Shown one piece after another: positions 36,366 through 47,000 of a stretch of DNA of 64,000 nucleotides. The notes under the pieces are model-generated. The model saw nothing but the letters and a program-made list of their open reading frames with translations, did no database searches and was not told the DNA's origin. Both the position numbers and the translations under genes were made by a program. Source of the DNA: Acholoe squamosa (taxonomy: Eukaryota > Annelida > Polychaeta > Phyllodocida > Polynoidae); NCBI GenBank assembly GCA_949317995.1, contig OX439038.1, positions 4,916,001 to 4,980,000 on the forward strand, given 5' to 3'. Every line of letters begins with the position of its first letter. The first letter of the stretch is position 1.

Positions 36366-37095
36366 GGAAAAAAGCTCTTTAATGAGTGAGTTGGCCTTGT
36401 GAGGAAGTATTACTGCGCCGTGTCTAATCAGCCATCGTACAATGTTACTATGGGTGATTGCATGCACCTCATATACAGCAGTGTCTGCACCATAGCGATA
36501 TATGACATCTAGGTGTTCTGGTAGGAAGCAGCCTTGTGTATCTTGATATGTAACACGGTCATCCACAAGGACCTTCATCAGCAGTGGGCATTGGATAGCA
36601 CTGTGATCAGTGCAGAAACAGTGAATGCATACAGGCAGAACTCCAGGCATAAGTTCCTATTGGATGAATCTGATCCATATTCGAATATTAGTTCAAAAAG
36701 ACCTGCATTACCAGCTCTGGCCTTTTCAAGATTTCCATTAATGATGCTCTGATGGTCCTCTCTGTATGCATTATCCTGCCCTCTGTCCTTACATATATCA
36801 TACAGAGAGCTATCTAACAAAGAAAAGATTTCTCTTATGGCGTTAATTGCGATAATTGCATCATGCTTCATACTCCGATTCTTTGACAGTCTGATAGCTA
36901 CAACCAACAATGGTTCCTCTTTCCAGCTTCCTGTGAATTGTAAATTTGGGTTAGCACCATTCTCTAGGAGAAGTTTTACTATCTCTTCTTCTGGACCTTT
37001 GGTGATTCTTCTAACAGCTATCTATCTCTAATGGCAGTGTCCACTGTGTGGGGTCAGAATTGGGGTCAGCCCCAGCATCAAGTATGTGTCACATA
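36366..37095 (-). pseudogene. Ankyrin-repeat gene fragment with frameshifts
   Basis: On the minus strand ankyrin signatures appear in order: LDAGADPNSDPTQWTLPLE, then IVKLLLENGANPNLQ, LFELIFEYGSD, then IYRYGADTAVYEVHAITHS and IVRWLIRHGAVILPHK, ending in a stop near 36366. Pieces are in different frames. A 4-bp 'gata' duplication near 37018-37028 explains one shift, and another lies around 36600-36660. Ankyrin repeats are protein-binding folds. The upstream part is lost where the minisatellite and DIRS-like element begin. I regard it as broken. Confidence 0.65.
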
Positions 37096-37136
37096 ATTTA
37101 TGGACCACCTCACCCCACCATGTGTGACATAATTTA
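37089..37136 (+). repeat. Isolated unit of the CATAATTTATGGACC minisatellite
   Basis: 'cacataatttatggaccacc' and 'caccatgtgtgacataattt' match the array at 41810-42115 in the same orientation, on the other side of the DIRS-like element. Confidence 0.65.
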
Positions 37137-37140
37137 TAAG

Positions 37141-37497
37141 ACTTACCTTGGTAAAAGGTGAAGTTTGACTTAAAGTTTATAATAACATCTTTTATTGACA
37201 ACAAAAAGATGTCATTGCTCACCTGTGTGTCATGAGGGTTGCTAGACTGCCTACGAAGAGAACAACGGAGATATCACATAATCCAACCATCCCATAATGC
37301 ATCAGGATTTTAAAGCTAGCTGGGTAACAAGGTAAATCCCAAAATATGGGTCTTCTGGTAAACCAGAAGTCCACCCTGAGAACAACGGGGTGGGTGAAAA
37401 CTTGATCAAATCGGGTGGGACCGGTGTTCTCTTCGTCGGCAGTCTAGTAACCCTTATACACTTTAAGTCAAACTTCACCTTTTACCAAGGTAAGTCT
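37141..37497. repeat. Inverted repeat beside the DIRS-like element
   Basis: The outer arm 'agacttaccttggtaaaagg' through 'gaagtttgacttaaagt' is exactly mirrored at about 37462-37497. 'ctagactgcc.acgaagagaaca' is also mirrored inside. It may be the terminal structure of the retroelement or an independent foldback. Confidence 0.55.
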
Positions 37498-37688
37498 TGT
37501 TTAACTTATAAAGTTTATGTCTGGTTGCTATGCTGACAAAGTTCTCACAACGGAGATTTAAAAGCTGCCTTGTTACCCAGCTGGTAATGACAACAAAGGA
37601 ATCTGTAATTACCTTATTGTGTGCTGGAGGCCATGGAGAGCACTGTAGACTAGTATGTGCTGCCATGGTCCTTGTGGATGGACCTTTT

Positions 37689-39459
37689 TTAGAACCTAGC
37701 GAAGGTTAAGGCATTGGTCTATCTGTTCTGTTTCAGGATGTAATCCTCAGGTAATTTGCTGTAATCCGCCTTAGATACAGAGGCTCCTCTAGTACAGTGC
37801 GCTTTGAAGTATTTGGGAACACCGGCTTCCCAAATGGCATCTTTGATCCATCTGGACACAGAAGTACAGTCCATCTGTTTCTTGGTGTTACAAAGTGACA
37901 TAGTTGGTCTTTGCCACCTTCCCTGAAGGGTTTTGTCACTTTAAGATATCTCATTAAAGTCCTGTAGGGGCATAGTGTCCTGTCTGAAAACTTGTAGACA
38001 TGAATTGACATTGTGCCTTTAAGCACACATGGCTCAGGGTCGGTTATCCACACAACACCACATGTACCTATCCATGTGCATACATGTACCAGACCTCCAA
38101 CACTCATAAGATTGAATGTGTGATATAGATCTCAAAATCACTTTATAAACCCTTTTTCCATCTTTTTGTACATTTAAATTTTTAATCTTGCTCAAAACTG
38201 AAATATGATGATCTAATATTGATCTCCATAATATGCTACCTCAAAACATTATATTACAATGGCTTGTACTCCTATCAACAGAGATAGCAATTGTCAAGTT
38301 AAACATGCTGGTAATGCCAGTACTAGGACTAAACACGCACATCTGTGCTCACTTTAAGACTCATGGTGTTTATGCTAACAGTTGGTGGACACAGTCAACT
38401 ATTCAACTACTAAACATACGCTGCTTCCAGTGTATGTTTAGTAAATAGATGGAAACAGCTGGAGCCAGTGGGTGGACAGTCAAATGTGTGGTGTAGGGGG
38501 CATGTTCGCAACAGTCGCCGTTTGGCGCAAGGTCGATCGGAGGAAAAAGTTCTGCAGATCCATACCCTGAGCCAATGAAACCTACTGTAATACCTCATGC
38601 AATACCAGGCGCATCTCGCGTATAAGGTGCACCCAGACTTTTCAGATGTGAATGTAAAAATAAATAATACTTTTGTTCTAACCAACGTATTTTCAAAATT
38701 AAAAGACCTCTGGCTTTCTTAGGGCATCCCCTATCCTGTTTTACCACAATACAGGGTCATGGGATTATTGAGGAAATTTTAGAGAAAAATATCTCCTAGA
38801 AAATTCTGCTTCTATAAGGCGCACCAGGGGTGCATCCTCGTGTATAAGATGCGCCTTATACGCGAGGTATTACAGTATCTAAAGGTTTTCCTTCCTTGGT
38901 GCATTTCAATTGTTTGTCTACCAGTAATAACATCTCAGTGTCGGTGAATACTATTGAACTGACTTTAAAGGCATGTAAAGTCTGTGCCCACTGAGCTGTT
39001 GCCAGCAGTATGCCCTCTGAGCTGTTGCTAACGCCAGCAGTAGAACCGTTTTGTAAGCTAAGTGTTTATAATTTAAGTCTTCCAAAGGGTGCCAAGACTT
39101 AAGCATATAGTCAGTACTATATCAACGTCCCAAGTGTGAGTATATCTGGCCTTGGATGGCTTGTCTACAGAAACTCCTTTGAGTTGTCTACACACATCTG
39201 GATGTGAACCTAAGATCCTACCATACTGGTCTAACTCTACACATGCAGATAATGCAGACCTAGCTGTGTTTATAGTGGTATAGGCTAGTCCTTTATCATA
39301 AAGGCTAGAGAAGAAGTTCATAGCTTCTATGTGTGTGGGTTTTATAGGGTGTATCCTATTTTCTACACAATATCTAGTCCACCTTTCTAAGTACACATTG
39401 TACTGTGTTTTGGTGTCTTTACTCCATGATGCCATGTATAGCCGGATGGTAGTGGGCAT
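37689..39459 (-). pseudogene. DIRS tyrosine recombinase, broken
   Basis: The N-terminal core-binding part (MASWSKDTKTQYNVYLERW ... LAYTTINTARSALSACVELD) is at 39459-39073. After the MITE the catalytic part resumes: LCPYRTLMRYLKVTKPFREG, SVSRWIKDAIWEAGVP, and the H-x2-R box FKAHCTRGAS. The final block FARF is followed by TAA (37691-37689) where the nucleophilic Tyr is expected, and a TAG stands just upstream. These enzymes integrate circular cDNA by recombination; this copy cannot. Confidence 0.8.
38585..38875. mobile_element. TA-flanked MITE inside the recombinase
   Basis: Ends CTGTAATACCTC and GAGGTATTACAG, each next to TA; subterminal 'cgcgtataaggtgcaccc' and 'gatgcgccttatacgcg'. 291 bp. 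Belongs to the same broad family as 57542-57774. Tc1/mariner-pogo type by TA target and end style (inference). Confidence 0.75.
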
Positions 39460-39569
39460 GGCACCCTGATCCTGTAGTGCTCACTCTAGATCCTCCATGC
39501 AATAAGGTCTAGGTGCCACAGCTCTCCTGTGACTGGATTTCTCAGTGGTGTCTTGGGGAGTCTCATCAT

Positions 39570-39965
39570 TTACTTCACTGTCCTGTTCAGGCTGAAAGCA
39601 TAATAATTATTAGGCCAGGGTAAAGGCAGTGCATCTATGTCAGCTGCCCCAGAGTCGGGTAGCCAGCTGTAATAGTTTTTTAGTTTGAATGCTAGTCTTG
39701 AAGCAAATAGGTCTATACTGTGATGTCCCCATTTCATTTGAATCTGTTCAAAGGCTAAGTCAGGTAGTTCCCACTCAGTATGCCCTGCTGTTCTAGACTC
39801 CCTGTCCGCCTCCTCATTCTCTTTGGCTGGAATGTGGGCTGCTTTCACCCACAGGTCTCTGCTTTCACAGAATTCCCATATGGTCTTTGCTATGTCATCA
39901 CAAGGCTGGTTCTTAGAGCCCCCTTTGTGATTTACATATACTACTGCTGTAGTGTTATCAGACAA
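39570..39965 (-). pseudogene. DIRS RNase H domain
   Basis: SDNTTAVVYVNHKGGSKNQP, then AAHIPAKENEEADRESR and the family tail WGHHSIDLFASRLAFKLKNY...SWLPD. This tail is characteristic of DIRS/Pao-like RNase H and degrades RNA during cDNA synthesis. Open over about 131 codons but isolated from the RT frame. Confidence 0.82.
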
Positions 39966-40189
39966 ACACCTGACCGTTTTCTAATAGTACTCTTTGGCAT
40001 AGATTTGGAGGCCAAGCAGTACTGTCATACTTCGTATGGTTTTCTCTCTCTTTGAGAGACCATAGGCCTCTTGTCCTATCCTTTCCACACACTGCTCCCC
40101 AGCCATTGTCTAAAGAGTCAGTTATAATTGTGGTCACAGGCTTTTGTAGTCTGATTATTCTACAACCTGTGTCTAGACTTTCTAGCCAC

Positions 40190-41370
40190 CAAAAGATGTC
40201 TCTTGCCCTTCAAAGGAGATTTGCATCTTTGCCTCAAAGTTACCTCTATTTCTGGTTAGAGCCTTTGTCTTGTCTAACTCAAGACATCTGTAATGGGCTT
40301 CCCCAGAATCTAGGCCTTTAGAATAGTCTACCATAAGACCCACTAGTCTTGCTACCTCCCTGATAACAACCTTTCTTTTATTCAAGAGTTGTTCCGCCAG
40401 GTCTTTGAATTTTCTGACTTTTTCTTCTGTGGGTTTAACTGTCATAGTGGTAGTGTCTATGACATATCCCAAGAAAGTGAGTTGTTTAGGTGGTGTGACT
40501 CGCCTCTTGTTTGGGTGAATTCTGAACCCCAAGTTTACTAGCAAAGTTTGTAGTTTGGTTATGGTGTCAGCGCATTGCTGTGCTGTTTCCCCCATAATGA
40601 AGGTGGCATCTATCCAAAACAAGAATGGCCCTCTTTTTGTAATTCTGCAAATACAGGTTTTAGAACTGAAGTGAAAGTTCTTGGTGCTTGTGCTAGTCCA
40701 TTTGACAGACGTGTATATTGGTATAATGCCCCCCCCCCCCCCCATTTGAATCTAAGCAACTTTCTGTCGGTATTTGCTACCGGTATGCTGTAATAAGCAT
40801 ATGAGAGATCTAAAGTGAGTGAGTGAGTGAGTAATAGATGTTTAATGCCATTTCGACAACTAAGGTCATATTCATGGCGAGAATTACATTACACAATTTC
40901 ACAGAGGAATGTGTCAGTGCCCGCGCATATGTGCACCACACACATCCTGAGGGGATAGGCAAGAGGAGAAATAGACCCTTTTAAGTGGGCTAGGGAGGCC
41001 CGGAGAGAGATCTAAAGACCCTAGGTAGGCATCTTTTTGCACCATGTCTATGGCTGTTTATAGACTTTCCATTTTGAAATGTCTATATACCACTGAAGAG
41101 TTCAGTTCCGACAGATCTAAGATTAATCTGTGTTTGCCATTAGTTTTGGCCTAAGAAAGATGTTTGAAATAAACTGGCCTTCTTCTGGTTGACGTTTCTA
41201 TTATGCCTTTCTCCAAGTGTTCTTTTACAACTCGGTCAGTAATTTCTTTATTTTCCTCAGATACCAAGTAGGGTCTAGGTGCAGTCTCTTGCATTGGAGA
41301 TTCATACAAGTCTACTTTCACCCCCTGAACAGATTCTATGATGAAGGGATCATGTGTTAATTTTAACCAT
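40190..41370 (-). pseudogene. DIRS reverse transcriptase, broken
   Basis: Readable blocks: EKGIIETSTRR, LDLSELNSSVVYRHFKMESL, KDAYLGSLDLSYAYYSIPVA, YQYTRLSNGLAQAPRTFTSV, then after a frameshift near 40617 WIDATFIMGETAQQCAD and PPKQLTFLGYVIDTTTM. The catalytic Y-x-D-D box reads W-I-D-A, so the second Asp is gone. A poly-C run (about 40729-40744) and a retroposed insert (40816-41004) interrupt it further. cDNA synthesis by this copy is impossible. Confidence 0.82.
40816..41004 (-). mobile_element. 189-bp retroposed LINE/SINE 3' end in the DIRS RT
   Basis: Flanked by GAGAGATCTAAAG at 40803-40815 and 41005-41017 (13-bp target duplication). On the minus strand it ends '...ggcattaaacatctattact' then (CACT)n. 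A further relic of the same 3' end is at 50872-50950. It splits codons of SLDLSYAYY in the RT. Confidence 0.85.
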
Positions 41371-41487
41371 TGGTTTACATGCTTTTAGTGCCACGGTACA
41401 AATGTACAAAACCCTACTTTTTCATTAGCTACCGGTACAGGAGCTATAGGCACTTCTGGGGGTATTATGTTTTCATGCAAAGCATTA

Positions 41488-41724
41488 TTAACACTCACCT
41501 GGTCTAGCAACCCCCCCCCCCCCCCACTTCGGAAAACCCGGGGTTTTAGGCTTCTTATGCTGGTTAGGCTTGTGCTGGTTGTCCTTCTTGTAGTTGGACG
41601 AGTAATCTCCAGCATGTGAGTGCCTGTGCTTCCAGTCATTGGGCTGGTGCTTCTTGAGCTTGTTGACATTTTTGTCCTCATTTTCAAGTTTAATCATGGC
41701 TGAGATGTTGTCATCGCCTCCCAA
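41488..41724 (-). pseudogene. Gag-like remnant of the DIRS-like element
   Basis: Lys/His/Asn-rich stretch (LKKHQPNDWKHRHSHAGDYS, KKDNQHKPNQHKKPK) upstream of the RT, in the expected position of gag. It runs into a poly-C tract. Assignment rests on position and composition only. Confidence 0.45.
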
Positions 41725-41809
41725 CCACTGAGGTGTTGGTGGATTTTCATGTCAGAGGTTTTCCTACGTTCTCCGACAGTCCTAATTCCAGTTGGTGTCC
41801 TGCTTAGCC

Positions 41810-42115
41810 CATGACTTGAACATAATTTATGGACCACCCTACCATGTGACATAATTTATGGACCTCCCCACCCCACCATGTGACATAATGGATCTCCCCA
41901 CCACACCATGAGTGACAATTTATGGACCTCGCCACCCCACCATGTAACATAATGGACCTCCCCATCCCACTGTGTGACAATTTATGGACCTCGCCACCCC
42001 ACCATGTGACATAATGGACTTCCCCACACACCATGTGTGACATAATTTATGGACCTCCCTGTCACATTCACCCCATCTTGTGACAATTTGTGGACCTCCC
42101 CATCGCATTTTGCCA
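41810..42115 (+). repeat. ~36-40 bp minisatellite, about eight degenerate units
   Basis: Units of 'cataatttatggacctcccc' plus 'accccaccatgtg'. Translated repeats of this array are meaningless ORFs. The same unit occurs once at 37089-37136. Confidence 0.8.
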
Positions 42116-44016
42116 CATTCAGTCAAAACCCCTTGCTACCTAATTATGTCTCAAAACAGTGAGGGGAGTCGGGGGGGGGGGGGAAGAGAATCTTACATAT
42201 TTTCAGCAAAAGTGCACTCGTTATCTATGATCGCCGGAGTTGTGAGCTGCATTGATACATCATGATGACCATCCAGGCATAATGCATGAACGGCTCTTAT
42301 AGGTTAATAGTGACTTTAGTAATCACCAACACAAATATTTAAATGTCAAAGAGTTTATTTTACCACTGGCAGACTGATATTTTTATATCCAGTCAACAAA
42401 GAATTGCATTATGAAGAACTGTACCATGTTCCCTTTTATCCAACATGCCCGTGTCCAACAATTTATACACACAATTTGATACAGTGTGGCGCTTTCTTGC
42501 ACCAAGCACACTTTAGATATTCAATCATGATCCAAGTTTCAATTTGTGCAGAGAGTAAAATGTGTTCCATTGGAATACAGCATACAAGAAATGACTTGAC
42601 ATTCGCTACAAAAGCGGCATAAATAAGGATTACTACGCTCTCCGCACTGGAATAAAATAAAATATTTTGGTATGGCCATGATTCATATTTTTCTCCGCTC
42701 TTTATGAGGGTAAAAGAATAGAAATATATAGCATTCATATGAATGACTGAAGAACATATTACAACCAATTCTGAGTACATTTTCTATTCAATTATTAATG
42801 ACTTTGTGTCTCCCTTGAAGGTGTATTTGCCAGATAAGGACAGCTTTAGATTTCATGACAATTTGATGCCAAGACAATATATCTCTTACTAATTATCATG
42901 GCTGCGGTCATACAATTCTAGGCCCATATAACATCAATCTATGCTGCCATTTATTAATTTAAGCAAATGTCTCGCCAAAATGTCGTTGGGCATTATTCAC
43001 GAGCCACTTCATTATTGGAAAAGAAAGGGCAACTTTAATAGCTGCAAACATTGAAGTGTACAAAACACCACAAGATGATGGGTGCCATTGATTCTGTCCT
43101 TTACTTATAACATGACAAGCCAGTGGTAACATTCTAAAAACATGGTGCATGGAACACCTGCGTTCCTCTCTTTCCCCGTGTCGTGCAAATCGCTGTAATT
43201 TAAAACGTGGGTGAATGAGAATTCAGTCCAACTGAGTCGTCCGTCGTCGGGTTCCTGTGTTCCTCGAGGTTCACGATGCAGACAAACTAAAGCTGCATGG
43301 TAAGCAGGACAGGGTCACAACGAGAAGTAACAGACTCCTACCAGGCTAAACATCACTAATGGGATATATTATATGTCATATAATCACCCGCCCCTCGTTA
43401 GGTTACATACTTATATACATACTTACCTCAGGATAACCGCCCGCTGTGCCATCCATGACCACATTATACTTAGGAAACATATTCTAAAACAGTGTGATTG
43501 TAAAACATTCTATTCCCTTTCAAAATTCAAAAATGAAGAATTCTCCTGGGGCATAAAGAAAATGATAATAACAAAACAAAACACCCCTCGCTCACCCCCC
43601 TAAGAGTGCAAAAACCTGTTACTATTGCCAGTTGATATTGAATGCCATGAAAAATAATGGAAGGAAATTTTGAGTTTCCCTGACTATCTAAGGCCTAGAT
43701 TTTCTCCCACAAATTACAGAATTTTGAATAGAATTACTAACACCCAATGACGAGCTACAATTGCTGAACCCCCATTTTACGTCGAAGCGGTGGGTAAGAA
43801 TTCAAAGATTAATTATCTGAGCAACCTGTGTCGAGCCTGTAAGCCTGGCATCACTGCGGTTTTTCCACACCAGGTGGCACCACCATCATGGTATTTAACG
43901 AGCCTTGTGTGTGAGCCGCTCCAAGACGCTGTGCGAAAATCTGGTCCTTTAGAAACTTGTCCTTTCACTCGTCATGTTGCTTAAAATCAATCCCTTGTCT
44001 AATTCTGTCATGATAT
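42116..44016 (-). other. Probable ACIN1 3' UTR and downstream
   Basis: Mostly unique AT-rich DNA after the Acinus stop codon. A relic of the TGATGCA family lies at about 42228-42306. TTTATT at 42354-42359 gives AATAAA on the minus strand and could be the poly(A) signal. No other gene seen. Confidence 0.4.
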
Positions 44017-47000
44017 TCAATGTCTTCTGCCTCCGCCGGCTCCTCGACTGCGGCTTCGGCTCCTCCTGCCTCGGTCTCTGTTTTTGTCGCCGCCCCTATT
44101 CCTGTCTCTGTCGTCATTCCGCTCCCGACCACGTTGTCTGTTGTCAGGAGACTGCAAAGCACAAACACAGATTACAGATTAGAGTTGTTATTTTTCTCTT
44201 TTAAAACCTTTATTTTTTGGTCTCTTGTAAAAGGAGTGCAAAGAATACATGCAATTTTTTCTCAAATAACTGAATGAAATCTGTACATTACCGTAAATTC
44301 TCTTGTATAAGCCACAGGTAGTACCAGATTACAGATTTGTGGATCAGCCCAACAATGGGTGCCGCTTATAGGAGGGTATTTGGCACTAGAGAACAGTACT
44401 AAATTGTCGATTTTCAAGCCCAAAGACTTATCGTTTTCTCCCAATGTCGCTGCTTATACGTAGGTGCAGCATACACTAGGGAATCTAAGCTAGGACCCTG
44501 TCGTGTTTGACTTACCCGCCGTGGAGGTTGGTTACGACGGCGTTCATTTTGTTCCTTGATGTGCTGCCGGCGTGCTTCTTCATCCTTCTTGTCTCGTTCC
44601 CGCTTGTGCCTCTCGCGCTCCTCTTCCTCCAACTTCTTCTTCTGTTTATGTATCACCGACTGGAAAATACAAACGTATTCACTTAGTATCTGAGTCTCAG
44701 CGACAACGGCCGCAACAACTTACGGCTACATTTAAGTCAGGTACAGAAGGCAATTTAAACAGACAGCCACAAACTCCAAATCAGGGTGCTTCTAATACAC
44801 ACAGCGGCATATCTTAAATTCAAATTTCTTCAGAATGGTAGTTATGATTTGATTAACTTCCAACCAAAAGTGGGATCCCCACTTCATTGGACTGCCTCAT
44901 TAGTTTATTGGTGCTTTCTTTCTCAGTTTGGACAGTCATTTAAAAGCTGCTTGTCCATACAGGTAGACAGGTATTTATACGCTGCCTATCCATCACATGA
45001 TGCACTCCTACATTAACCAATGGGCATGATGCACTGCTGCATTAACCAATGGGCATGATGTACTCCTACATTAACCAATGGGCATGATGCACTCCTGCAT
45101 TAACCAATGGGCATGATGCACTCCTACATTAACCAATGGGCATGATGCACTCCTGCATTAACCAATGGGCATGATGCACTCCTGCATTAACCAATGGGCA
45201 TGATGCACTCCTGCATTAACCAATGGGCATGATGCACTCCTACATTAACCAATGGGCATGATGCACTCCTACATTAACCAATGGGCATGATGCACTCCTG
45301 CATTAACCAATGGGCATGATGCACTCCTACATTAACCAATGGGCATGATGCACTCCTACATTAACCAATGGGCATGATGCACTCCTACATTAACCAATGG
45401 GCATGATGCACTCCTACATTAACCAATGGGCATGATGCACTCCTACATTAACCAATGGGCATGATGCACTCCTACATTAACCAATGGGCATGATGCACTC
45501 CTACATTAACCAATGGGCATGATGCACTCCTACATTAACCAATGGGCATGATGCACTCCTGCATTAACCAATGGGCATGATGCACTCCTACATTAACCAA
45601 TGGGCATGATGCACTCCTGCATTAACCAATGGGCATGATGCACTCCTGCATTAACCAATGGGCATGATGCACTCCTGCATTAACCAATGGGCATGATGCA
45701 CTCCTGCATTAACCAATGGGCATGATGCACTCCTGCATTAACCAATGGGCATGATGCACTCCTACATTAACCAATGGGCATGATGCACTCCTACATTAAC
45801 CAATGGGCATGATGCACTCCTGCAGTAGTGGTCCTTAGGGACGTTATGAAGGTGACCTACCTGTTCCTCAGTGAGTGGTAACCAGTAGATGCACGGTGTG
45901 GCCTTAGTTTTACAGAATAGGTCATCGAGTAGTTTAGCCGGTGCCTCCTCCGTCTCCTCTTTCTTCTCTGAAACCATCAAGTACAATGCTCATGTACGTA
46001 CACCACAAATTAGGCAGTCAATACGAACACTCGTCAGACATCTGCTGTTACCGACAAAATCGCTCCTGGGCTGATGGGAATTGTCATATTGGGTAAAATT
46101 CCAAATCCCCCCTTCACCTTCATAAATTAATATGTAAAACATGGATTGGATGCAGTGATACCACCGATACTTTAAAACAACCCAAGTACAGAACCTACCA
46201 CGTGCATACTTTTCTCTCCCACCCCGTTTTTTTTTTGTTTTTTTTGGGGAGGGGGGGGTCGAAATTCTTGCTAATCAACCTTTTGTGTCATAAAATGATT
46301 AAATATTCTCGACTCCTGCTAAAATGGTTTTCCATAATCAACTTTGAAGACAGGAATCTGAACTCCTTTTAAAGTTTTCCTTGTATTTATCTATAAGACT
46401 TCATTATTTACCTTTACGTTCCTTCCTCTCCTTGCTCCGTTCTCGCTTCTTTTTTTCTTGATCCCGGGACTTATCACGTGACCTGTCGTCAGACCGGCGC
46501 CTCTCAGCTTCTCTCCTTTCACGTGACCTTGACCGTGACTGTCTGACCTTGTCGCGGTCCCACTCCCGTACTGAGTCCTGGCGTGACCGTCCTCCCTCCT
46601 CCTTCTTCAGGCGCGCCTCACTACGGGGGTCTTCTGACGGTGCAGTCTGTTTGGTTATATCCTGACGTACCTGACGTTTGATGGAGGCAGGTGTGACGTC
46701 ACCGCTCTTATGGTAGTCAACCTGGAACACAGCATGGAGTTTGATTATGGATTCACATTGTACATCGTCAAACAGTACAGGGGTGTGAAATCCCGAAACC
46801 CATTTCCTCTGAAGCGTAATATACGGCTTGCTACCGTAAACTCCCGCGTAGAAGACGCACTGCGCGTATAAGACGCACCCGAAATACAAAGTATGACATA
46901 GTCAGAGTATTCATGACGTACCTCGTCCTGTGTAGCGTATTCTATCCTGAGTAGTTTAGGGTTTGATGACGGCCATCTTGTCCCGTGTAGTGCCTGCCGC

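Larger units (their letters stand above)
37600..41760 (-). mobile_element. Degenerate DIRS-like (tyrosine recombinase) retrotransposon
   Basis: Order on the minus strand: gag-like piece, reverse transcriptase, RNase H, tyrosine recombinase, the organisation of DIRS1-type elements. These lack an endonuclease/integrase of the retroviral type and insert without target duplications. All modules contain frameshifts or stops. It was later hit by a TA-flanked MITE (38585-38875) in the recombinase and a retroposed fragment (40816-41004) in the RT. Termini are not certain. Confidence 0.85.

Noticed and set aside
41804..42126. Repeated Trp/Gly/His-rich peptides
   Set aside because: Products of reading through the 36-40 bp minisatellite; no gene signals.
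44996..45824. CRISPR-like array of 29-bp repeats
   Set aside because: Units are contiguous with no spacers, and the context is an animal gene intron; it is a minisatellite.
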